Below are positions 49,302 through 60,029 of a DNA stretch of 64,000 nt, one piece after another (the first letter of the stretch is position 1; every line of letters starts with the position of its first letter). The stretch is from contig NC_081406.1 in the NCBI RefSeq assembly GCF_030272615.1, forward strand, positions 460,004,072 to 460,068,071. Direction: 5' to 3'. The notes below the pieces were generated by a model. It made no database searches. It saw only the letters and a list, made by a program, of their open reading frames with translations, and was not told the origin of the DNA. Position numbers and translations under genes: made by a program. The DNA is from Cryptomeria japonica (Eukaryota; Streptophyta; Pinopsida; Cupressales; Cupressaceae).

Positions 49302-50376
49302 TGTCATGTCCCCACATTTATAGTAGAAATAATTAATATAGTTTTTGCAATATCAAATTATATGTTAAAAACATATCAAAATTATATTATATCACATTAA
49401 CATTAAAATAATATTATATATTATCAATTTACATTTTATATTGAATGATGTTATTATATTAACAATAAAAAATATTATATTATCAATTTACATTTTTTAT
49501 TGAATTATTTTATTATATTAACAATACACATTATATTATAATGGTGCTTTGTATTAAAACTTATATTATTTCTGTTAACGAATTAACCCCTCTATTTACC
49601 AAGGCCCGATAACCATTCTTTAAAGGGTGGTTTAAATAGTTCCAAATTGGGTTTTATATGAAGTGATGCTCTTCTTGAAAAGAGCCGTCAGAAATAGAGG
49701 GACATCAACTCTTCAAAAAGGGGGGTGCTGCCTATTAGGAGACCATCGTGGCTCTTCACCACATGGGGAGGTAGGATAAATACCCCCCTATGCAAATGGG
49801 AATAGGAAGAATACAGGAGGGGAACAAGAAAGTCAGATCTGCCAGCAAGGATAGAGAAATGTACAGAAACTGCCAGCAAGGATAATAAAAGAGAAGAGGG
49901 CCTATAATGGAATATAATAGCTGATATTATATATATAAAATTTTATATGGTCTTAATTAAATTAATGGAATTAATATGATATAAAGTTTAGAAGAAAATA
50001 ATGTATAATTATTAAAATAGCATTAAAATGTTTATACATGAGAACACTATTAGAAATAAGACACACACATATATATCTGTTAATTAATTCAGAAGGAATA
50101 AGACAATCAAATTAAGTTTGTATAAGTTGCTATAATACTATACCATGCTAATAACATAAAATACAACAATAACAATTAATGAATAATTCTGATTTAAAGT
50201 AATACTAACAGAAATAACTGTTAACAATCTGATATAAGACACTAAGGAAATATAATATGATGAAGTATATTAACTATGTCAAGTACAAATTAATTATCAT
50301 AATTAGTTCAACTAAATGACAAATATGACTTCATTGGAATATAACAAAAGGTTCATTGTAAATGAGGGACTCTCTT

Positions 50377-50590
50377 AAGTATGCCACTCCATATGGATGC
50401 CTAACACCTACCACATGGAGCCAAGAGGGGTGAAGCATCTTCTCTTGGGCTTAAGAGAGAAGGCGGTTGTGATGAGGGGGAACAGCGATAGAACACCTCG
50501 CTGGGTACACCACTCCATGATGGATGCCTAACCCTGCCATATGGAGCCAAGGGGGATATGGTATTCTGCCCTTGGGCCTAGGAGGGATGG
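50377..50590. repeat. Tandem repeat of about 125 bp in the LTR
   Basis: TATGCCACTCCATATGGATG / CCTAACACCTACCACATGGA at about 50380 returns as TACACCACTCCATGATGGAT / GCCTAACCCTGCCATATGGA at about 50504. Each is followed by GCCAAGRGGGR and a TTGGGC(T/C)TA block. Confidence 0.75.
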
Positions 50591-50708
50591 TTTCTAGGAC
50601 ACCCTATCCAACTAATGGACTAAAGGAATTGATTAGTAACTGACTTACAAACTAACTTTATATAATAATCTGATCTCATTTAGGAAATATAATAATATGA
50701 TTATATCC

Positions 50709-51412
50709 TGAGTTACCGGGGTCGGCCCCCTAGACCCTTGGTACTGGTCCAGTACGGTCCTGGTTCGGGGTTTGGGTTTGGTTTGCCTGTGGTTCGGACA
50801 AGGTTTGTGGTTCATAGGCTTGGTTCGAACTAGGGCGAACCCAAGACGACCCAGGGTCGAACCTAAGAGGACCCAAGACGAACCCAGGGGTCTGATAATC
50901 CAAAAATGGATTTTTTTTTTTGCCAAATTTTTTTTTTTGAAATCCACCACATAAAAAATTAAAATGACCCTATGTCTCAAGCCACACACCTATACATCTT
51001 ACAACCGAGAGAGAAGCACAAGTCTTTACAAAAGAACAAGTCAGAAATCACAATTCTCATTAGGGAGAATGCACCTTGATTAGAATTTTGACTTCTTTGG
51101 CCTTGTTCTTGACATCTTAAAAAAGCAGAAAATTGATGCATGCCATGGAGTTCCATGTGGGTTTGAAGGTTGTAATTTGGTGTTGGTAGTGGGGGAACAA
51201 CCGCTCGACCCTGCCCTCTACAACGACAGGGAGCGCACCCTGGGCGCTGCCCCGGGACCCTACAAGGGGCACTGCATATATATATATATATATATAATAT
51301 ATATTACATGTTTTTGTACTAACGAACCCAAACCCCTTTTCAAAATTTTGCCGTACCGACGTACCAATTTCTTCGAACCCGAACCAGTGCCTGAACCCGA
51401 ACCGGTAACTTA
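50709..51412. mobile_element. Mutator-like non-autonomous DNA element
   Basis: Flanked by the exact 10-bp repeat GATTATATCC (50699-50708 and 51413-51422). The ends are inverted: TGAGTTACCGGGGTCGG at the left and the complement of TAAGTTACCGGTTCGGG at the right. Inside are GAACC/GGTTC-rich arms, T-runs (50910-50940), and a TA microsatellite. No transposase. A 9-10-bp duplication suggests the Mutator superfamily; the short ends make it atypical. The open frames at 50645-50989 and 51117-51446 span low-complexity arms and are not credible genes. Confidence 0.65.
51275..51306. repeat. TA microsatellite
   Basis: GCATATATATATATATATAT followed by ATATAATATATATTAC inside the Mutator-like element. Confidence 0.9.
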
Positions 51413-51634
51413 GATTATATCCCACAATTATAATTCTAACAGCCATTAGTATAGAAAATTTGATATCATTTATTATAGTTCATTTTTCAGTTTAAGTTTT
51501 ATTTCATATATGTTCTCTAATTTTGTTGCAGGAAAACAGTATACAAAGGTACACCTATAAAACACAATTACCTATTTATAGATTTGGCCAAATTTAGATT
51601 AACTTAAAGTGTAACTAATTAGGGGATATTAAAG

Positions 51635-51646
51635 TGGTATCAGAGC
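51635..51646 (+). other. Primer-binding site of the Ty3-type element
   Basis: TGGTATCAGAGC followed by ATGATT, the exact initiator tRNA-Met complement, just after the LTR and in the same orientation. Confidence 0.85.
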
Positions 51647-51769
51647 ATGATTCTGCCAGCCTGTTGGACAAAATAACTACTCAGTTAGGACTAATTCTTC
51701 CAGTCTCTTCTCAAATAAATAAAAAATTGAATTGGTTAGGCCAACATTGCATTCTTATGAGTGTGCCTT

Positions 51770-52207
51770 TAACTGCTTCGTGTCTTACGTCTTTCTTATG
51801 TGTTTTGAGCATGCCTACTCCATGGGTGTTTTATATGTACATGTTCCTCATGTATACCTTGTGCTTGCACCATGTCTATCATGTGTCTAGCATATGTGTT
51901 TTATATCTTATGTGTATTTGTGTTACTTCATGAATGAGATGTTTTCAGATGTCTATTCCATGAATACCTCTCTCTTGTATGCTTCATGATCGATGTGTCT
52001 TTAGCATGTCCACTCCACAAGTACCTTTCTCATATATGCTTGTACCTTTTGTGTATTTATGTATTACTTCATGGTTTACATGTGATTCATGTCTTGCATG
52101 TATTCATATGTATGGTTCATGCTTTACATAGCTCATTCATGCCTTGCGTGCATTACTTCATGCCTTGCATATAGTCATGTATGTTGCTTCTTGGCTTACA
52201 TGTATCC
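51770..52207. repeat. CATG-rich quasi-tandem repeat (leader)
   Basis: Irregular units of about 20 bp built on TTCATGCCTTATGTGTA, such as CATGCCTTGCGTGCATTACT and CATGTCTTGCATGTATTCAT. It continues through the start of the following direct repeat (to about 52600) and is also at 47460-47870. Translated frames here are Cys/His/Tyr-rich by composition only. Confidence 0.7.
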
Positions 52208-53745
52208 ATTATTTCATGCCTGTGTGCACTTCATGTCTTATGGTACTTATGTATACTTTCTTCATGCCTTAAGTGAATTCATGTGTATAATTCATGCATA
52301 CACTTCATGCTTTACATGTATTCATGCCTTATGTGTATATTCTATGTTTTGCATGGACGATTCTTGCCTTACGTAATTCATTTGTATACTTTGTACTTTA
52401 CACCTTACATGTATTCGTGTGTATGACTCATGCCTTATGTATTCATCCGTATGCTTCATACTTGATGTATTCGATTCATTCATAAAGTGTTTCTGTATAC
52501 CTTTCTCATCTATGCTTCCGCCTCTATGTGTATTGCATCCCATGTGTTCATCCATTGATGTGCTTTGTATCTTATGCAATTGTTTCATGTACTTTCAGCA
52601 TGAATTCTTTTTGTTTTGAATGAATGCCCGTTACCTTACATGTTTCAAGGTGATTGAATATGCTTAGTTATTCCATGAGTATGCTTTATGAGTACTTATA
52701 AATGGGGTGATTGTTTTAAATCACCTGGGCCCTTCTTTTTGCAAACATGGGTTTCATACTCCTAATAACATGGGAAGGACAACATAGGGATTACTGAAAC
52801 ATGACGATACTATGAAAATCTATAGGATGGAAGAATGTGTAAGAGTACAATTGCTCAAACCATGAGGTGATAATATAAGAACTTGATGAGTAAAGAGATT
52901 TTGCCCATAAATCATCATAAGAGGAGAAAGGAAACATGTTGAGAATGCAGTCAGACAAAGATAATATTAGCCATGTTCAATTTATTCGTGATATATTTAA
53001 TACCAATCTACCACCTAGGTTTACCAATACGTCAATATCCAATCATAACAATCTATATGGTTACAGACTGTACGACATGAAGGAGTGATACCAGACTTAA
53101 TTAATTGAGATCTTATTCATTACCCACCTCTATTTGGTAACGATGATGTCAGTGACATTCACGCTGCCCACTGAAATTTCTCATTGACTAAACATTTTCC
53201 AATATTAATACATACTCTTTATGGATGTTAAGATTAGGCCAAGTTATTATTATTACCTTCTCATGTTGTCATCTAGATCAAACATCTTGCACATTCACTA
53301 ATTAATACAACCTCTACATTTTTGGAAATTTATCCCTCTAATTGGGGATTCAGACATATTCATCCAGAAAATTATAAATCAATAAATTTAGACATATCTC
53401 ATATATGTATTCCTATCATGAATAGTATGTAATGATAGAGTAAAATCATCATTTGTGGTTTCCTTACAATAACTCCTGCAATCAGAAGTGATACTCAACA
53501 ATAGTATTTATCATTTCACAAACTGCTTATCACAAATTGTTATGTTCAAAATTTGTACCAAGCCTGACTGAACATAATCATCTACCACGATATCAAACCC
53601 CTTTACAAATGTTATAGCATTTTATCATCTCTCGAGCAATGGTGTTAGGCTAAAACTACCATACAAAACAACAATATTCAGTGAACAAATTTCTAAGGGC
53701 CCCATTCTATAAGGCATAGTTAGCATGATAATCTCACAATTGAGG
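52208..53745 (+). repeat. Direct repeat copy 2 of the Ty3-type element interior
   Basis: Matches 47456-49024 almost base for base, from ATTTCATGCCTGTGTGCAC to TAATCTCACAATT(A/G)AGGT. It ends with a misplaced extra copy of GGTGTTAGGCTACAACTACC (about 53743-53767; also at about 48920, and in changed form at about 53640), which marks the joint to intron sequence. Confidence 0.85.
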
Positions 53746-54072
53746 TGTTAGGCTACAACTACCATACTAAAGCTCTATAATTTGTTTATGTAAGTTTTAA
53801 ACTGAGTCTATTTTCTTCTTTGTTTCAGTATGCTAGTGTTCTTCAGCATTTTACTTGGCAGAGATGAATATTTATGCTGATTTAAATAATAAATCATTTT
53901 TACTTTGAAAATTTTCTTCGCTTCTCATTGATCTGTGCTTTTTGAGTCATGGATACTTGAGACTTTTGTTTATTACAATACATCCATCATTCTATGCTTT
54001 TTTATATAGATCATTGTGGATTTCTCATTTATCTTGTAAAATCCTCTAAATTATTTTGATTTCTTTTCTCAG

Positions 54073-54343
54073 GTGCATAAAACTATTGGTCCTTCGAATC
54101 AGACAGAGAGCATGAACGTGCAGGTAACCGATAGAGTTCTTAGCTACTCTTTCCAAGAAAATTGTACTCGTTACGTTGTCAAATATGTAGGCATCTTTCA
54201 TGATTAAATTTGTATGCTGAAGTTGCTTATACTGGCAGTCACATACGTCCACTCCACCTCATTCTACAAGAAACAAGACAAATTCTGTCAATTTAGAGGA
54301 TTATGAAATAGATAACATAGACACAGAGGATGCAGATCTGATG
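54073..54343 (+). pseudogene. ATAD2-like exons 2 and 3
   Basis: Exon 2 (54073-54123, after TTTTCTCAG, before GTAACC) gives 17 codons, VHKTIGPSNQTESMNVQ. Exon 3 (54239-54343, after ACTGGCAG, before GTAGGA) gives 35 codons with STRNKTNSVNLEDYEIDNID, matching the conserved STR..RR.SVNLEDY region of the family. All boundaries are in phase 0 with exon 1, strong evidence that the assignment is right. Confidence 0.8.
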
Positions 54344-54453
54344 GTAGGATTTTCTCCAATCTCCATTATTTCTGGTTTTTGTGAAGATATAACTTCTCTT
54401 GCCCAATACTTTGTTGCATAATATTATAAGTTTGGGTATCAATGTCTGCAAAG

Positions 54454-56237
54454 ACAAACATATCGGCTAGCTACTATTAAAATTGAGAATAACCCTAGCC
54501 AGGATGAGCAGTCTAGTCCAATGCAAGAGAAGAGGACAAGAGATACTATATCTTTGCCACAGCGAGAAGGACTTCGGCCTCAAAAGTCAACCATCCGACA
54601 TTCTTCTCAAGATTCTGAAGACCAGGAATGCACAGAGGAGGAAGATGATAGAAATAAAGGGGAGGCTGGGGCTGAAGGAGAGGAAGATGAAGTTGAGGAA
54701 GAGGGTGAGGAGGGTAAAGAACAAGAAGGAAGGAGATGGTATGCTCTCTGAAATCGCACTGAGGCGAGGAGGTTTTCTCTTGAAAAAGAAGAAAAGCAAT
54801 GACTGCAGTTTCCACCACATAAAGTACTGCATAAAGGAATGGGAATAAAAAATGCATGTGATGCAAGACGAGGTGGCTCAAGGGCGGAAAGACATCGTTG
54901 TGCACAAAGAGTTGATGATTCAGATGATTCTCTTCTTGTGGATGAGATGGATCAGGGTCCTATTGGTTCATCATCATGGATGCATGTGGGAAATACAAAC
55001 TTTGGTCAGCAATGGGTTTGTGGCAGACTTGACATGCATAATGCAACTGCATGGGGTTTGAAAGTTGCAGCATCTCGATGGGGACACCAAGGTGATACGT
55101 TTGGTTATGGAGGTGTAGGTCACAACCTACTGAGCCTAGTTCAAAAGGTGGAGCTGACATTCAACCCTTGCAGGTTGATGAAATAGTGAGTTTTGATGAT
55201 ATTGGAGGGCTTTCTGACCACATTGATGCATTGAAAGAAATGGTTTTTTTCCCTCTTCTCTATCCTGATTTCTTTGCAAATTATCACATCTGTCCTCTAG
55301 GGGGAGTCTTATTGTGTGGTCCTCCGGGAACTAGAAAAAGGTTGATTGCAAGGGCTTTAGCATGTGCAGCTTCCAAGGTGGGACAAAAAGTAAACTTTTA
55401 CATGTGAAAGGGAGCTGATGTGCTCAGCAAGTGGGTTGGGGAAGCTAAGTGGTAGCTGAAATTACTATTTGAAGAAGCACAAAGGAACCAACCATCCATA
55501 ATATTTTTTGATGAAATAGATGGTCTTGCCCTAGTGAGGTCTAGTAAACAAGAACAAATTCACAATTCTATTGTATCTACGCTTCTTGCTCTAATGGATG
55601 GTCTAGACTCTAGAGGTCAGGTAGTGCTTATTGGAGCAATAAACATGATTGATGCTATTGATGGAGCTCTTCGCCGGCCTGGTTGGTTTGATCGTGAATT
55701 TGTATTTTCCTTACCCAATTGTAAAGCACGAGCTGAGATATTAAAGATCCACACAAGAAAGTGGAAGAATCCTTTATCAGAGGAATTAAGAATGGAATTA
55801 GCAGCAGCTTGTATGGGGTATTGTGGTGTTGATTTAAAATCTTTGTGCACAGAAGCTACAATTAATGCTTTTCATGAGAAATATCCTCAAATATAAACTA
55901 GTGATGATAAGTTTGTCATAGATTTGGATTCTGTGAAAGTAGAGAACCATGATTTCTTGGAAGCTATGTCTACTATTACTCCTACTGCCCATAGAGGTGC
56001 AACAGTACAGTCAAGGCCATTGTCCCCAGTAATAGCTCCATTCTTACAAGGACATCTAAAAATAATCAGTGATTATATTTCTGACATCTTCTATGTAGTG
56101 GCCAACGGTGATAAAAAAGATTCGCTGAATGACAGTTCTCGCCATCTTGCCAAGTTACTTGGATTTCCTATGGTTCTTCCATTCCATTTGTTTATAGACC
56201 AAGACTTCTACTTTGTGGGAAGGAGGGTGCTGGCTTG
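54454..56237 (+). pseudogene. ATAD2-like large exon: acidic region and AAA ATPase module
   Basis: Order: QREGLRPQKSTIRH, a Glu-rich acidic run (54640-54740), WYAL*NRTEARR, DARRGGSRAERHRCAQRVDD and DSDDSLLVDEMDQGP, then after a shift near 55140 ADIQPLQVDEIVSFDDIGGL. Walker A reads GPPGTRKRL (55321 onwards) where the family has GPPGTGKT. Walker B IIFFDEIDGL (about 55500) is kept, as is ALRRPGWFDREF (R-finger region). Stops lie at about 54752, 54793, 55405, 55453 and 55894. It ends at 56237 before GTATGG after a frameshift. Confidence 0.88.
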
Positions 56238-56370
56238 GTATGGTTAGAAATTGCTTTCATAGATGTTTACACATCTATAACATGAGTCTTTTTTTTAAAA
56301 CTTTTGAATTGGCTAGCTTCTAATCTAGCTACATTTCTGAATGATGCTATATTTCTACTTTTCTTGCTAG

Positions 56371-58200
56371 GATCACATTGGCCCTGCAGTTTTACACGAA
56401 TTAGAGAGGTTCCCTGTGCATTGTCTTGGGCTTCCATCACTTTTGTCCGACCCAAATGCACGGACCCCTAAGGAAGCACTAGTACACATTGTGGGAGAAG
56501 CAAGGAGGACTACTCCTTCTATCTTGTATCTACCTCAACTTCAACTTTGGTGGGAGACGGTGTGTATATCATTACATTAGTACACTTATACTTTTAAAGC
56601 TCTACGCCTTTGGGATTTCCTATGATATATTTGAAATCTCTTTGTTTTTATTGCTAGAGCTTCCTAAAATGACTATATATCTAATTTTGTTTGTTTCACT
56701 GAGCTTCATAGGCCCATGATCAGCTAAGAGCTGTTCTACTATCTATACTGGAAGAATTGCCATCAGACCTTCCTTTATTACTTCTTGCAACCTCCTCTGT
56801 ACCCTCTGATGAATTGGATGGAGAAGCTGCATCCTTATTTGGTCGTCGCTATATGTATGTATCAAGGACATCATTGTCTTAGTTTTTGTATTTTTTCTGC
56901 TTAGTTTGTTCAAGATTATGCTAAGGCATGTGAATCCTTTTCTGTATAGCATTGAGTACCAGCTACCTCGTTAGCTTCTGACTCTGTATAAATTGAATTT
57001 GTCATTGAATTGAGTGTACATGAACTCGATGGTATCTGGTACACCTTGAATGCATTGCAAATTTTATTTTGGTTTAGTATAATAGAAGGTAAAATCCTGA
57101 ATGGATTACATTCTTTTGCTTTATGTGCAATTACCAAGTAGAAAAACCAAGCTCAGATGATAGGTGTAGATTCATCTCGCAACTGGTTGATGTTGTTCTT
57201 ACTATCCCTGATCAACAAGTAGTAATTACTCCTAAAAAGAATGTTTCTAATCCTGAACTTCCAAAGGTACCAAAAGCAGCAAGAGGACCAAGTGAAACTG
57301 AGCTATGTGCCAAGGTAGAAGTAGAGGAGCATGCTATTCGACGACTCCAAATGTGTTTTCGGGATGTCTGCAGCAGGTTTTGTAGTGATGCATCAATCAT
57401 TATTTGATTCATTTGTTGAGGATGTGTTTACCAAGTGAAAATTAATTTTGAGTGCTTATATGTATCCACATACAATGTGCAGACTTCTATATGAAAAACG
57501 GTTCAGTGTCTTCCATTACCCTGTCATGGATGAAGACGCTCCTGACTATTATGCAATAGTTCAAAATCCAATGGATATCACTACTTTACTGCAGCGAGTA
57601 GATAATTGGCGTTACTTGACATGCTCAGCATTCCTGCAAGATGTGGAACTAATTCCAGCCAATGCAAAAGTAAGCATGATTGGACATGCCTATGATCCTA
57701 TCAGCTTTATGGGGTTGAACAAAAATTTGTTTTCCATTCATTCCTGATAATAACTATCATTAGTTTTGCATAACAGGCATATAATGGTGATGACTAAAAT
57801 GGAGCTCGAATTGTCAGCAGAGCATATGCACTAAGGGATGCGGTATGGTTAAATATGCTAATAATAGAGACATACAGTAATCGAAGTTCAAATGTTTTAT
57901 GTCAAGTAGTAAGCATTTATTGTTCACTTTGCTAATCCTTGTCTTACGCATAATCAGATTCTTGGAATGCTTTCCCAAATGGATCCTGCACTAGTTGCCT
58001 TTTGTGATAAAATTGCTGCTCAGGGTGGGCCAACTCGTTTGTCAGAGGATTCAACTACAAATTTTCCTTCGAATCCTGTTGCTCAACCAGTTCATATTAC
58101 AAGAGCAAGTGAATGCTTACGCAACGTCAGCCTGATATGAATGTATCTCAAAGTTGTGAGGTCTTGAAGCGCTCAAAGCAGAATAGTGATCCTGATCAAG
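56371..58200 (+). pseudogene. ATAD2-like second ATPase-like part and bromodomain exons
   Basis: Exon 56371-56559 reads DHIGPAVLHELERFPVHCLG and TPKEALVHIVGEARRTTPSI; 56712-56854 reads AHDQLRAVLLSILEELPSDL; 57131-57376 reads EKPSSDDRCRFISQLVDVVL. The bromodomain is in 57483-57669 (RFSVFHYPVMDEDAPDYYAI, NPMDITTLLQRVD) plus 57777-57842 (AYNGDD*NGARIVSRAYALR), with a stop right after the acetyl-lysine-contacting Asn region. Exon from 57958 gives GMLSQMDPALVAFCDKIAAQ. The acceptor before 57131 reads GCAA instead of CAG. Confidence 0.88.
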
Positions 58201-58307
58201 GTGGAATTATGCTTTGCACCATGCCACTTGTAATCCTTTTTTATTTTTGATATTTAGAATTAGAAGCACAATTGTATTTTAATTCTCAGAATGTGTTTTT
58301 TCTACAG

Positions 58308-58890
58308 GTAAAGTTGTGGCTAGGGACTCTGATCCATTTGCTGAGGACAGATCACAACCCATGGAGATTGATACTCCTGGGCAGAATACTCTAAAAACAA
58401 AATGCCTTCATGGTAGTGTGACAAATGAGGCATTTAAAGGTGTGCAGCAATGTGAGGCAAATAATCAAGAAGAAATAATGAATCAACCGGAACGCAAATC
58501 CTCTTCCAAAGTGCCAATAAGAAATCACTTGACAGAACAGATTGAATCAATAGAAGATAATTTTGTGAAATGTACCGAAGGTTATGGAATCTCAGAACTT
58601 GAAAGACTTTATGCTCTAATTTGTTGAAGGGTGATATCCTTAGCAGATGCGAACAAACCTACAATTATTAAATTCTTGAAGGACTTCTCATCTGATGAAA
58701 TTAATTTTCATAGATAGTTTTGTAACCGAATGTCCTATAAAGTGTTTTTGGGGCTCTAATTTGTCAAGGGGTGATATCATTGAAAGATGTGGACAAAACT
58801 ATGATTTTTAAATCTTTGAAGGACTTCTCATCCGATGAAAGAAATTTTTAAAGAGAGTTTTGTAACGGAATGTCCTATGAACTGCTATGT
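58308..58890 (+). pseudogene. ATAD2-like terminal exon, with duplicated end
   Basis: After TTTTTCTACAG, an open frame runs MARDSDPFAEDRSQPMEIDT to GYGISELERLYALIC, then a stop where the family continues. ELERLYALI and IIKFLKDFSSDE correspond to the conserved C-terminal MERLYTRI..ILRFLSEF. The last 137 bp are present twice in tandem (about 58615-58751 and 58752-58888). Confidence 0.8.
58615..58888. repeat. 137-bp tandem duplication of the gene's end
   Basis: GCTCTAATTTGTTGAAGGGT..TGTAACCGAATGTCCTATAAA followed by GCTCTAATTTGTCAAGGGGT..TGTAACGGAATGTCCTATGAA. About 87% alike by eye, so the duplication is not recent. Confidence 0.88.
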
Positions 58891-58899
58891 TACCAGAAA

Positions 58900-58938
58900 C
58901 GCGACGGGAGAACTTCGTTTCGTGTTTTCCCCGTCGCG
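58900..58938. other. GC-rich inverted repeat (9-bp stem)
   Basis: CGCGACGGG (58900-58908) and CCCGTCGCG (58930-58938) pair perfectly around a 21-base loop. The patch 58895-58950 is CpG-rich, unlike its surroundings. It lies in a short open frame (58835-59029, ..TGELRFVFSPSRTAVSKLL..) of unknown origin just past the pseudogene. Confidence 0.7.
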
Positions 58939-59029
58939 AACGGCGGTTTCCAAACTGCTGTCTCACAGTCAGAAATTTAAAGCAGTGAATTTTGCAGTGA
59001 AGACCTTAATCCTACTACAGGGGAAATAA

Positions 59030-60029
59030 GAGAAGATATCATTAATACTGTGATATATGCACAGGAAATCTTGGTAATACATAGGTTTCAGTGAGAATAT
59101 GCTCACTTTGTAAACATATTTCCTCGTGATATTGTTCTCTTTCAGGTCGAATAAATTGATTTTTTGTTATTGTCTCCATGTGTGCATTGCTTTCAAATTG
59201 ATATGTCAAGGACATTGATATTGGTCTTCTTAGTCTTTCTGAGTTGCATTTTCCATTTACTGTCTTCATTCAAGGAATGGATTAATCTGGTCTAAATGGA
59301 ATATAGAGTAATGTATGTTCATCTTTGGATTTCTCGGAAGAATTGCAGAAAGTGTCTATTGGTGGGAGTGTTTCTATAATGTAATAATACAAAGGCGCCC
59401 CTTGGATGTGAATTTGTAGTGTCATGATGAGTCTCGGCATGGTTTGGTATTTGACTTTGTTGCCCAGATGAAGCACTGATCTGAGTAGTTATTTGTTCAA
59501 AGGTCTAAGCATTCATTGGAATTCAAAGATGAATCATTTGAACACTTTATTTTCAGTTATGTTCTTTGCTTTGTTAGCTTAGGATTCTTCATGTTCTTTG
59601 ATTTAAGAAGTGAGATAGTCAAGAACACTATCAGTTTGAGAAAATCTTGCATATTATTTTATATCTGCTTGTTGTTGCTGAATAATATATCATTTTTGAT
59701 AAGGGATACCTTTAGGTCTAGCAGAGCCTAAAGAGCAAAAGGTGTCAACCTTTGGGTTGAGTTTTGTTCATTGGCCAAACTAACATTTAAAATCAAGAAT
59801 AAGTAATCGCAAAGCTTTAGGTTTTAATGGGTGCAATTTTGGAAAAAAACGTCAGCACACTCGACTTGTGACTACACAAGACTAATGGTTGTGTAAGCAA
59901 CTAGGCATTCTACTACTATTTTATTAAGATGAGAGTAATAATATTAAAAATCAAAGCTGTGAAAAATTTAAGATCTTTTTGAAATGCTGCATGTTTGATG
60001 TTTGTGGTTTGTGATTTGAACTGCTTGAT
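59030..60029. other. Pseudogene 3' flank, nothing recognised
   Basis: AT-rich. Short frames on both strands (59042-59731) show no domain. No element termini found. Confidence 0.4.

Larger units (their letters stand above)
49302..51628 (+). repeat. Ty3-type LTR of the intron-1 element
   Basis: Starts TGTCATGTCCCCACATTT after the purine tract and ends shortly before a primer site at 51635; the exact 3' end is unclear. About 2.3 kb, of which 704 bp are an inserted Mutator-like element. It holds a tandem repeat at 50377-50590. The LTR has internal-region sequence on both sides, so it lies in a permuted arrangement. Confidence 0.65.
46066..58890 (+). pseudogene. Plant ATAD2-like AAA-ATPase/bromodomain gene, unprocessed pseudogene
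   Basis: Exons read in order as a plant homologue of At1g05910: 46066-46326, 54073-54123, 54239-54343, about 54454-56237, 56371-56559, 56712-56854, about 57131-57376, 57483-57669, 57777-57842, 57958 to about 58200, and 58308 onwards. Proteins of this family are nuclear, with a basic/acidic N-terminus, an AAA ATPase module and a bromodomain, and bind acetylated chromatin. Introns are present, so this is a gene copy, not a retrocopy. It carries at least seven in-frame stops (46198 onward), frameshifts near 55140 and 56217, a damaged Walker A and a lost acceptor before 57131. Product is not expected. Confidence 0.9.

Noticed and set aside
50645-51446. Pro/Arg-rich proteins at 50645-50989 and 51117-51446
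   Set aside because: They come from GAACC/GGTTC simple repeats and a TA microsatellite in a non-autonomous element.
54546-54905. Minus-strand open frames of 119 and 81 codons
   Set aside because: They are antisense to the acidic Glu-rich exon; long frames arise there from GAA/GAG runs.
46066-58890. A working ATAD2-like gene
   Set aside because: Several in-frame stops, frameshifts, a damaged Walker A and a lost splice acceptor cannot all be avoided by changing exon choice.
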